DNA from: Nitrospinota bacterium
GTDB lineage: Bacteria; Nitrospinota; Nitrospinia; Nitrospinales; VA-1
Assembly (NCBI GenBank): GCA_022567815.1
Contig: JADFGI010000087.1
Location: forward strand, 1 to 9,641
DNA: 9,641 nt
Reading direction: 5' to 3'
Shown one piece after another: positions 1 through 4,979 of the stretch; position 1 is the first letter of the stretch, and the number at the start of each line of letters is the position of its first letter. The position numbers and the translations under genes are program-made. The notes beneath the pieces were generated by a model that saw only the letters and a list, made by a program, of their open reading frames with translations, did not search any database and had not been told where the DNA came from.

Positions 1-69
1 CAAAAGAGTCTCAAGGATTTCGGCGGAAAATTGAAATACCTGGATTACAACTGGGATTTGAATGAATGA
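1..69 (+). CDS. C-terminal end of an unidentified protein (5' truncated by window)
   Basis: Frame 1 is open from the first base to the TGA at 67-69 and encodes 22 residues ending in KLKYLDYNWDLNE. The short tail is rich in charged and aromatic residues and reads like a normal soluble protein end, but it is too short to assign to a family. It converges on the minus-strand gene that ends at 190 (or at 90 if the suspected frameshift is corrected). I see no clear terminator between the two stops. The call rests only on the open frame and plausible composition. Confidence 0.5.
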   Translation, partial: QKSLKDFGGKLKYLDYNWDLNE

Positions 70-89
70 GTAATGGAGATCTCTAAAAA

Positions 90-290
90 TTAATATTTTC
101 TGGCCTTTGCAATCGCCAACCCCTCATCGTAAGAGGCTGGCTCATAGTCCAGATTGAATTTTTGAGACGCCCTAATATGATTTACTCCTTTAAGATCCCG
201 GTATTGTACGGAGCAGGCAAGATTCCTTTTGCGGCTTTTGACAGGCGCAAATTTGCAGCAAAATATGATCAAGCGAAAAATTATTCACAC
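90..290 (-). pseudogene. Likely displaced C-terminal part of the 190-735 gene, in the +1 frame
   Basis: On the minus strand, a second frame opens just after a TGA near position 290 and runs to the TAA at 90-92. Its last 35 residues (LKGVNHIRASQKFNLDYEPA and on to KARKY) look more like ordinary protein than the overlapping tail of the upstream frame. The frames could be joined by losing one T from the T5 run (A5 on the plus strand at 276-280). Either the gene is broken, or there is a sequencing error or programmed shift. This is inference from composition; no homologue was compared. Confidence 0.4.
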
Positions 291-735
291 CGCTGGCGAG
301 CAGTCCCGAGGGACTATCATAGAAGCGTTCGTTTCCGTTCAAGCCATCTTCCAAAACGTCATTAAATACAAGATCCCAGGATCCATCTTCATCCAGGTCA
401 ATCGCATATAATAAAGGATGTTTGGCGGTGATGTAATAATAGGAAACGGACCCGTGGTTGACGGAAAAAATCAGGTGACCGCGCCAATCCGCTCTTTCTT
501 TTTCAACAGGCATTTTTGAAAAGAAAGATCTTTTGACGATTCGCAAAGCATAAAAATCGGGTTTGCCATTTTGGTCTAAGTCGTATTGAATGACATGCAT
601 TCCATTGGATGTCAGATCCCAATCCAATGAATTAGCCTGTTGGGGAGAAAATTCTAAAAAACGCGGGTCGGCTTTTGCGAGCGATGGTTGTAAGAGGGTA
701 CCGATTAAAATAAATAAGAGAATTGAGTGTTTCAT
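190..735 (-). CDS. Secreted protein with two calcium-loop-like DxDxxG motifs, probably frameshifted at its 3' end
   Basis: This encodes 181 residues. Residues 1-22 form a classic Sec signal peptide (MKHS, hydrophobic core, likely cleavage after AKA), so the product is periplasmic or outside the cell. Two short motifs resemble calcium-binding loops of EF-hand, dockerin or FG-GAP/VCBS type: DLDQNGKPD at residues 52-60 and DLDEDGSWD at 113-121. Each is followed by an aromatic/hydrophobic strand. The start is well supported by AAGGAGGTG on the minus strand (complement of 743-751), seven bases before the ATG. From about residue 153 the reading becomes cysteine-rich and unlike the rest, while the neighbouring frame opens at the same place, so the true protein may have been about 214 residues. 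No catalytic motif is visible and I do not recognise the family. Confidence 0.75.
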   Translation of the reverse strand: MKHSILLFILIGTLLQPSLAKADPRFLEFSPQQANSLDWDLTSNGMHVIQYDLDQNGKPDFYALRIVKRSFFSKMPVEKERADWRGHLIFSVNHGSVSYYYITAKHPLLYAIDLDEDGSWDLVFNDVLEDGLNGNERFYDSPSGLLASGVNNFSLDHILLQICACQKPQKESCLLRTIPGS

Positions 736-1235
736 TGTAAAACACCTCCTTCATTCATTTTACGGCGGGGCCCTGTTTTTGCTCAGGCATGCCGCCGGAG
801 AAAAATTTACAAATCTTAAGGATCTTTTCATTACCCAATGTTCAATCAGCCTCATTGCCAGGCCTTCCCTTGGATTTATTGAAACATTGCTTTTTAAAAC
901 CATTATTTTTACAGCCCAGTGGGAAATTCCCAGATCCAGAAGAAGAACCCAACTCCGAGAGGGGCGGCGGAGGCCGAGCCACCGCTGGGTTCTTTTCTGA
1001 ACCTGAGGTCCCACATTATGTACGTCGACTAATCCTGCAAAACCTTACCTTGTTCTCGATCTAAGACCTTTCCTTTTGATTTCGGACGGCGTCTCTGATT
1101 AATTAACAAAAATTAATTTTTCCAAAATATCCTTTTCGGAGGGCACTATCTGCAATTGGAACGTAAGGTTTACGAAATCGAATCCGACTTATCTATGAAA
1201 GTATGATGACTAATGATGGCGGGAGTTAAAACGTA
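736..1235. other. 500-base gene-free stretch with several dyads
   Basis: This is the gap between the divergent 190-735 gene and the gene at 1236, so it must hold both promoters. No open frame in it has protein-like composition or a ribosome binding site. It contains a near-perfect palindrome at 920-932 (TGGGAA, A, TTCCCA) and long hairpin arms at 943-951 and 986-994. An AT-rich stretch with AATTAA/TTAATT arms lies around 1098-1122. A small dyad CGTAA-GGT-TTACG sits at 1162-1174. I could not pick a convincing -35/-10 pair. Confidence 0.5.
943..996 (+). terminator. Hairpin with 9-bp perfect arms followed by a short T run
   Basis: AAGAACCCA (943-951) pairs perfectly with TGGGTTCTT (986-994), and TT continues to 996. 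The 34-base loop is GC-rich (GGGGCGGCGG, then GCCACCGC) and can fold further. The shape resembles a factor-independent terminator, but no plus-strand gene lies immediately upstream, the loop is long and the T run is interrupted. It could instead be a leader structure or a relic repeat. Confidence 0.3.
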
Positions 1236-1790
1236 ATGAGAATCGAGCCGAAACCGTTCAATGATTATCCCTGGTATTTGCGCCTGTTCTTTTGGAACCA
1301 ACGTCGCAAATATGGGAAAGTATTGGACGCTTCTCTCCTTTGGGCGCGCTCCCCAAAATTGTTTCTAGCAGCACTATTTCTTTTCAGAACGATGGATCGA
1401 AAAAGTTCTCCTCTTAGTCCCATTCTCCGCTCTCTTGTTATGGTAAGGGTTTCCCAAATCAACGGGTGTGCTTTCTGTGTAGATATGAATTCCGCCACAT
1501 TGCTAAAGCGTGGAGTTTCATCAGCCAAGGTTGGCGCTTTGCAAGAGTGGAGGGCCAGCGACCTTTTTGAAGAACAGGAGCGTGCGGTTCTGGAATATGC
1601 AGAAGCGGTGACCCGGTCGGATATTCAAGTCAATGACGAACTGACGGCCCGGCTTAAAAAGTATTTGGATGATGATGCCATCATCGAACTGACTGGATTG
1701 ATCGCTTGCCAAAACCTGTCGAGTAAATTCAACAGTGCTCTGGATATTCCTCCCCAAGGCTTCTGCCAGATAAACCTTCCAACCTCTTAG
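1236..1790 (+). CDS. AhpD-like / carboxymuconolactone decarboxylase family protein
   Basis: This 184-residue, mainly helical protein has a redox-type motif C78-A-F-C81 in the context VSQINGCAFCVDMNSATLL. The motif and following helix are typical of the AhpD/CMD superfamily, whose members include alkylhydroperoxidase AhpD and peroxidase-like proteins that use a CxxC pair to reduce peroxides. In AhpD the motif is CxxCxxxH; here the histidine position is Asn85. The tail has a second, weaker helical region (FEEQERAVLEYAEAVTRSD, residues 111-129) that also matches family layout. The N-terminal 60 residues are basic and aromatic and are not part of the core fold. The start is the ATG at 1236 with a modest GGCGGGAG at 1218-1225. 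It stands alone, with long gaps on both sides. Substrate is unknown; the family call is firm and the peroxidase role tentative. Confidence 0.8.
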   Translation: MRIEPKPFNDYPWYLRLFFWNQRRKYGKVLDASLLWARSPKLFLAALFLFRTMDRKSSPLSPILRSLVMVRVSQINGCAFCVDMNSATLLKRGVSSAKVGALQEWRASDLFEEQERAVLEYAEAVTRSDIQVNDELTARLKKYLDDDAIIELTGLIACQNLSSKFNSALDIPPQGFCQINLPTS

Positions 1791-1853
1791 AGCGTGTCGT
1801 CAAATTATTTTAAACCACAGGATGATTGATCTGATATGGGGAGATCATTTAAT

Positions 1854-1906
1854 CGTCGTTGCGAGCCCTTCGATAAGCTCAGGACAGGTTCCGCGAAGCA
1901 ATCCAG
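1854..1906. repeat. Interrupted copy of a widespread intergenic palindromic repeat
   Basis: The outer parts CGTCGTTGCGAG (1854-1865) and GAAGCAATCC (1895-1904) match the two ends of a hairpin repeat that I recall from many unrelated bacterial genomes. Between them is CCCTTCGATAAGCTCAGGAC (1866-1885), which itself resembles another common intergenic repeat. The arrangement looks like one repeat inserted in another. Identification is from memory of these sequences, not from a search. Confidence 0.5.
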
Positions 1907-1914
1907 ACTCTGGA

Positions 1915-1954
1915 TTTACCCCTTCGGGGCATGAAGGCAAAGGTAAAATATCAC
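1915..1954 (-). repeat. B repeat, reverse orientation, partial copy
   Basis: These 40 bases match the reverse complement of the inner part of the B repeats at 4566, 4742 and 9119 at 37 of 40 positions. The embedded hairpin is CCCC-TTC-GGGG (1919-1929). A second hairpin CCCC-TGC-GGGG with a similar flank follows at 1958-1968, suggesting a partial tandem copy. Confidence 0.8.
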
Positions 1955-2013
1955 ATACCCCTGCGGGGCACGAAAGCTTGGGAAAATTATAACGGCCACG
2001 CCGCTTGTCGCGA

Positions 2014-2061
2014 CCGGCCTGAGGGCTAGAACAAATATTAACGGGCTATGGATTTATGGCT
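2014..2061 (+). repeat. A repeat, copy 1
   Basis: This 48-base copy has the GGCC-TGAG-GGCT hairpin followed by the conserved tail AACAAATATTAACG and GCTATGGATTTATGGCT. The hairpin is weaker than in the other copies because the outer pairs have decayed (CCGGCC against GGCTAG). The tail is nearly identical to copy 3 at 4688. Confidence 0.8.
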
Positions 2062-2090
2062 GACTAAACCCTCATCCGTACAGAATTTTT

Positions 2091-2127
2091 CCTCCCGCGT
2101 AGCGGGCTCGCGATGACGCGTGGGAGG
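2091..2127. repeat. C-type hairpin inside a larger inverted repeat
   Basis: The core is CCCGC-GTA-GCGGG (2094-2106), the same design as the C hairpins at 4655, 4820, 4840 and 9196. In addition CCTCCCGCGT (2091-2100) can pair with ACGCGTGGGAGG (2116-2127) with one bulged base, giving two competing folds. It lies about 80 bases before the reductase start and has no T run, so a terminator role is not favoured. Confidence 0.6.
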
Positions 2128-2207
2128 CTTTAGTGAATAGCACCATTGGATAGCAATATCCGGTAAAAGGTTTTTACTTGCAATCCAATTTCAACCTGAG
2201 GCACAAA

Positions 2208-3011
2208 ATGGGTAAATTTCTGGTCATTGGTGGAACCGGGGTCATGGGAACAGCGGCCATTCAAGCCGTTCGCAAGGTATATGGTAAGGATGCGAAAATT
2301 ATCGCCAATTGGTACGGCAAGGAAATTCCCGGATTCAAAATTGATGACGTTGACCATACCATTTTTGGGGACATCACCGATCAAAAGTGCATCGACGCCA
2401 TCACAGCCATTGATTCAGACAAATTTGATTTCATGTTTTACGCCACCGCGCTGGGAGACGTGGGGACTCCCATTTGCGATGCCACCCAGGAACAAATTGA
2501 CAGATCCAACAACCTGTCATATCTCCCCATCCTCAATCTTGAAGAAAAACTGGATATAGACGCCATCATTGCCTACTCGACTTTTTATGTGATTCGCCAT
2601 CAATTAGCGACTTATGGCGCGATGGGGCATTCCAAGGAGGCGATCGAAAAATGGACCGTGGAGCCGGGCAAATCCCGCCATAGTTGCATTCGGGCAGGCC
2701 TTTTCGAATCGACTTCCTCCCGCGGAATCAAATTGCTTTTAAGGAAAGCCGCCAAGCATCCGGAAAATTTGAAGGACCCTCTGCTGAGGGGTTATTTCGA
2801 GAATGTGAGTTCCAAAGAGGGGATCAAAAAATTTGAGGAAGGAATTTTTCAAGAAGAAAAAGAGGCTTACGGGGATGCCCGCACCAAGGCGGAAAACCTC
2901 TATGAGGCCCACCTTGAGTTGTTCCAGTCGAAAAACCCCGTTTTCGTCAATGTATGCGGAAAGAAAATCTGGCACACGGAGGAACCCCTCCTTTTAAAAG
3001 ATTATTTTTAA
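2208..3011 (+). CDS. FabI-like short-chain dehydrogenase/reductase (putative enoyl reductase)
   Basis: The product is 267 residues with an N-terminal Rossmann fold: strand KFLVIGG, then G8-G-T-G11-V-M-G14, a dinucleotide-binding loop. The active-site region reads AYSTFYVIRHQLATYGAMGHSK. Tyr136 and Lys143 are separated by six residues, and Tyr127 lies nine residues before Tyr136. This Y-x6-K spacing is characteristic of enoyl-ACP reductases such as FabI rather than the Y-x3-K of ordinary SDRs. The likely reaction is NAD(P)H-dependent reduction of a double bond in an acyl or similar substrate, in the cytoplasm. The C-terminal half (residues 165-250) is charged and helical and I do not recognise it. 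The ATG at 2208 is chosen over the upstream in-frame TTG at 2178 because TGAGG lies six bases before it and the protein then begins directly at the first Rossmann strand. Substrate is not determined. Confidence 0.7.
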   Translation: MGKFLVIGGTGVMGTAAIQAVRKVYGKDAKIIANWYGKEIPGFKIDDVDHTIFGDITDQKCIDAITAIDSDKFDFMFYATALGDVGTPICDATQEQIDRSNNLSYLPILNLEEKLDIDAIIAYSTFYVIRHQLATYGAMGHSKEAIEKWTVEPGKSRHSCIRAGLFESTSSRGIKLLLRKAAKHPENLKDPLLRGYFENVSSKEGIKKFEEGIFQEEKEAYGDARTKAENLYEAHLELFQSKNPVFVNVCGKKIWHTEEPLLLKDYF

Positions 3012-3032
3012 AGTAACACGCTGCCTGCCGCA

Positions 3033-3066
3033 GTGGCCGCTCGCGATTGCCATGAGCGTCTGCCAC
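3033..3066 (+). other. Stem-loop downstream of the reductase gene
   Basis: GTGGC and CGCTC (3033-3042) can pair with GAGCG (3054-3058) and GCCAC (3062-3066), giving ten pairs with a three-base bulge and an 11-base loop. It begins 21 bases after the reductase stop and is followed by GCTTTTCC, so it may help end that transcript. The T run is short. The surrounding DNA to 3205 is GC-rich and contains decayed C-type hairpins, for example 3076-3090. Confidence 0.35.
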
Positions 3067-3136
3067 GCTTTTCCTCCCCGCGTTGCGTGGCTCCTCGCCG
3101 GAGGGGCGACTCGGCGGTGACGCTTCGCGACCGCCT

Positions 3137-3185
3137 GTTGCGCATTTCTCCCCGTTGCGCATTTCTCCCCTGCGCATTTCTCCCC
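3137..3185 (+). repeat. Three tandem 15-17-base repeats just before the lipase start
   Basis: The unit GTTGCGCATTTCTCCCC occurs at 3137-3153 and 3154-3170, followed by a 15-base version at 3171-3185. The next bases CGCGTTACGG recall a C-type hairpin. The array ends about 20 bases before the lipase ATG, so it forms most of the leader. Three units with no spacers exclude a CRISPR array. Confidence 0.85.
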
Positions 3186-3205
3186 CGCGTTACGGTCAAA
3201 CTATC

Positions 3206-4582
3206 ATGAAAATCCTACTCTCTCTATTGTTAATTTGTACTCTCTGCATCCAATGCGCAGGACCATCTAAAGCAGTGAAAAATACTGCCCATCTGCCGCA
3301 AATAATTTTTGTCCCTGGATATTACGGTAGTTATTTAAAACGGGTAAAAGACAACAAAAGAGTCTGGTTCACCGCAGGCCAGGCCTTATGGGGCGATCAA
3401 ACCCTGGCCCTAACAGGAGATGGCATTCAAGTGCCGGATGCGGTGGAGTTGGTGGTAGATGGAGTGTTCAATTCGCTCGAATTGATCCCTGGGATCATAT
3501 CTAAGGACATTTATGGGGATACCATTGCCACACTTGAGAAAAATTTTTTGGGCCAGGCCAATATTGTCCCCTTTGCTTATGATTGGCGTCAGGACATAAC
3601 ACACTCCTCGCAACAATTGGCCCAACTGGTAGATAACCTTTACGCCCAGGGCGCGCCCAAAGTCGCCATCGTGTCACACAGTATGGGAGGTTTGATAACC
3701 AGCTATTATCTTTTATACGGCAAACAGAATCTGGAAAACGCCAGGCCCAATCTGTACGGCGCAAAAAAACTGTATGCGGTGGTGATGGCCGCAACTCCCT
3801 TTCAAGGGACGATGACGGTCTTTCGCAATATGCAATTTGGCGTTCAATTCGGTTTGAATAAAAAAGCCTTGGAAAATTACGCCGTCGCCTCTTTTCCCTC
3901 CAGCTATCAACTCCTGCCGCAATACCCGGAATCATTGCTATCGGAAAGCGGAGAAAACCATTCCGATTGGATCTTTGAGCAAGACAAATGGCGGAAACAT
4001 GGTTGGAGTTTGTTCCGCAATACGAGTGAACTAAATCCAGCAATTCTGCTTAACCGGCGAAAGTTTACGCAAAAAATGCTTCTCCTGGGAAAAACTACCT
4101 ACAAAAAAATCCATGAATACAAAATAAATTTTAATAGTGCAGTTCCATTTTTATATTTTTACAACGATGAAACCCCAACCATCAACCAGGCGCTCTGGGA
4201 TCAAAAGGAACGAAATCTCTTTTCCCCTGGAATAAACTTGCGCAATTCGCTGAAAAACTACGACCAAAAACAACTACTATCCAAAGGAGACGGCACTGTT
4301 ACCGAAGAATCCGCCCAACCACCCGAACAGTTTGCAACGACCTTTCCGAATTTGCAGATAAGAAACCGGGTCGGGGAACATCTGGAAATATTGAAACAGG
4401 AAAAAACCATCAATGAAATGGTTCGTTTTTTACAAAAGGCACTTAACCTCCGCTCAACAAAACCAGTCGATACTTATAACGCCAAAATGAACGACCCCGC
4501 CGCAAGCGGCCAGCCTAGTGGCTGGACCCAATATTCACGCGCGATGGGTTTAAGGCTTTTTGGGGGGCTCGTGAGCATGTGA
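3206..4582 (+). CDS. LCAT-family lipase/acyltransferase, exported; C-terminus derived from repeat DNA
   Basis: The 458-residue product has an N-terminal hydrophobic signal (residues 1-18, MKILLSLLLICTLCIQC). The Cys at 17 may be a lipid anchor, although CIQC is not a standard lipobox. The body is an alpha/beta-hydrolase of the lecithin:cholesterol acyltransferase type: IIFVPGYYGSYL (33-44, oxyanion region), FAYDWRQD (123-130), nucleophile elbow S157-H-S159-M-G-G, LPQYPE (237-242), GDGT (361-364) and GEHLEIL (390-396). The predicted triad is Ser159, Asp362 and His392. The family cleaves or transfers ester-linked acyl chains, so a periplasmic or outer-membrane lipase/phospholipase is likely. 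An in-frame ATG at 3083 would add 41 residues coded by repeat DNA and hide the signal peptide, so 3206 is preferred despite no visible Shine-Dalgarno. The last 24 codons and the stop lie in A and B repeats, so the ancestral end was probably shorter. Confidence 0.8.
   Translation: MKILLSLLLICTLCIQCAGPSKAVKNTAHLPQIIFVPGYYGSYLKRVKDNKRVWFTAGQALWGDQTLALTGDGIQVPDAVELVVDGVFNSLELIPGIISKDIYGDTIATLEKNFLGQANIVPFAYDWRQDITHSSQQLAQLVDNLYAQGAPKVAIVSHSMGGLITSYYLLYGKQNLENARPNLYGAKKLYAVVMAATPFQGTMTVFRNMQFGVQFGLNKKALENYAVASFPSSYQLLPQYPESLLSESGENHSDWIFEQDKWRKHGWSLFRNTSELNPAILLNRRKFTQKMLLLGKTTYKKIHEYKINFNSAVPFLYFYNDETPTINQALWDQKERNLFSPGINLRNSLKNYDQKQLLSKGDGTVTEESAQPPEQFATTFPNLQIRNRVGEHLEILKQEKTINEMVRFLQKALNLRSTKPVDTYNAKMNDPAASGQPSGWTQYSRAMGLRLFGGLVSM
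4510..4557 (+). repeat. A repeat, copy 2, inside the lipase reading frame
   Basis: Hairpin CCAGCC-TAGT-GGCTGG (4510-4525) is followed by the tail ACCCAATATTCACGCGCGAT and GGGTTTAAGGCT. It is read as GQPSGWTQYSRAMGLRL of the lipase. The stem is perfect at six pairs while the loop differs from the other copies. Confidence 0.85.
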
Positions 4583-4625
4583 TATTCGACCTTTGCCTTC
4601 ATGCCCCGTAGGGGTAAAGCGAACG
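4566..4625 (+). repeat. B repeat, copy 1
   Basis: This 60-base element is identical at every position to the copy at 4742-4801 and differs at two positions from the copy at 9119-9178. Its core is a CCCC-GTA-GGGG hairpin (4604-4614). Its first bases encode the last residues and the TGA (4580-4582) of the lipase gene. Confidence 0.95.
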
Positions 4626-4654
4626 TCAGCCCCCCTGCGTAGTAGGCTTTTCCT

Positions 4655-4669
4655 CCCCGTGTAACGGGG
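4655..4669. repeat. C hairpin CCCCGT-GTA-ACGGGG
   Basis: A perfect six-pair stem closes a GTA loop and is preceded by TTTTCCTC. Decayed relatives lie on both sides: CCTGC-GTA-GTAGG around 4635-4646 and CCTGC-GTT-GCGGG at 4675-4687. Confidence 0.8.
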
Positions 4670-4687
4670 TCCTCCCTGCGTTGCGGG

Positions 4688-4735
4688 CCAGCCTGAGGGC
4701 TGGATCAAATATTAACGCGCTATGGATTTATGGCT
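4688..4735 (+). repeat. A repeat, copy 3
   Basis: Hairpin CCAGCC-TGAG-GGCTGG (4688-4703), then the tail ATCAAATATTAACGCGCTAT and GGATTTATGGCT. It is the best-preserved copy and shares nearly its whole tail with copy 1 at 2014. It starts the second composite block. Confidence 0.9.
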
Positions 4736-4741
4736 TTTCAA

Positions 4742-4801
4742 GGCTCGTGAGCATGTGATATTCGACCTTTGCCTTCATGCCCCGTAGGGGTAAAGCGAAC
4801 G
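4742..4801 (+). repeat. B repeat, copy 2
   Basis: All 60 bases match copy 1 at 4566-4625, including the CCCC-GTA-GGGG hairpin at 4780-4790. Complete identity implies a recent duplication or gene conversion of the block. Confidence 0.95.
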
Positions 4802-4819
4802 GAGCCTTAAACTTTTCCT

Positions 4820-4854
4820 CCCCGTGTAACGGGGTTCCTCCCCACGTAGTGGGG
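4820..4854. repeat. Pair of C hairpins with different stems and the same GTA loop
   Basis: CCCCGT-GTA-ACGGGG (4820-4834) is followed after five bases (TTCCT) by CCCCAC-GTA-GTGGGG (4840-4854). Both stems are perfect at six pairs. The two inner pairs differ between neighbours while pairing is kept. Confidence 0.9.
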
Positions 4855-4932
4855 CGGGGCGGGAAATAAAACCCACTGGTGGGATTTAAAACCCATCCGA
4901 ATTTTGTTATCATATGGGGTCTGAATTATCAG

Positions 4933-4952
4933 CCAGCGCGAGTCTCGGCTGG
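4933..4952 (+). promoter_or_regulatory. Hairpin in the ispH leader
   Basis: CCAGC (4933-4937) pairs with GCTGG (4948-4952), and CGA (4939-4941) pairs with TCG (4945-4947) around a GTC loop, leaving G4938 bulged. It ends 13 bases before the AAGGA that serves ispH. It may be another decayed hairpin repeat or a leader structure; function is not shown. Confidence 0.35.
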
Positions 4953-4979
4953 AGAAAATTATAATAAGGAATGCTAAAA

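Larger units (their letters stand above)
1791..2207. other. 417-base gap filled with dispersed repeats
   Basis: No credible gene is present. Most of the stretch is repeat: an interrupted palindromic repeat at 1854-1906, a reverse-oriented B repeat at 1915-1954, a second small CCCC-TGC-GGGG hairpin at 1958-1968, an A repeat at 2014-2061 and a C-type hairpin at 2094-2106. The final 80 bases lead into the reductase gene and must carry its promoter or leader if it is not read from upstream, but no clear promoter is visible. Confidence 0.6.
4583..4979. other. 397-base gap made mostly of a tandemly duplicated A-B-C repeat block
   Basis: There is no gene here. Block 1 runs from 4508 to about 4685 and block 2 from 4686 to about 4858; the A units are 178 bases apart and the B units 176. 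Each block has A, then B, then one or two C hairpins. After the blocks, a unique 120-base leader to ispH begins with a GGGCGGGGCGGG run and ACCCACTGGTGGGAT, then an AT-rich stretch (4900-4925) and a hairpin at 4933-4952. No definite promoter was recognised. Confidence 0.8.

Noticed and set aside
760..1064. Open frames on both strands in the gap before 1236
   Set aside because: They overlap one another, lack ribosome binding sites and have unnatural composition.
3137..3185. CRISPR-like array
   Set aside because: Three short direct repeats without spacers are a tandem repeat, not repeat-spacer units.
3083..3205. N-terminal extension of the lipase frame to an ATG at 3083
   Set aside because: The added residues come from decayed hairpins and the 17-base tandem repeats, and they would bury the signal peptide that starts at 3206.
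4728..4913. Minus-strand reading frames over the B repeats (also at 9114-9374) sharing LPLRGMKAKVEYHMLT
   Set aside because: The shared peptide is only the translation of the repeated DNA; there is no binding site and the flanking parts are unrelated.
4971..4979. IspH start at the ATG at 4971
   Set aside because: The AAGGA motif would touch the start codon; the ATG at 4980 has normal spacing and a family-typical N-terminus.
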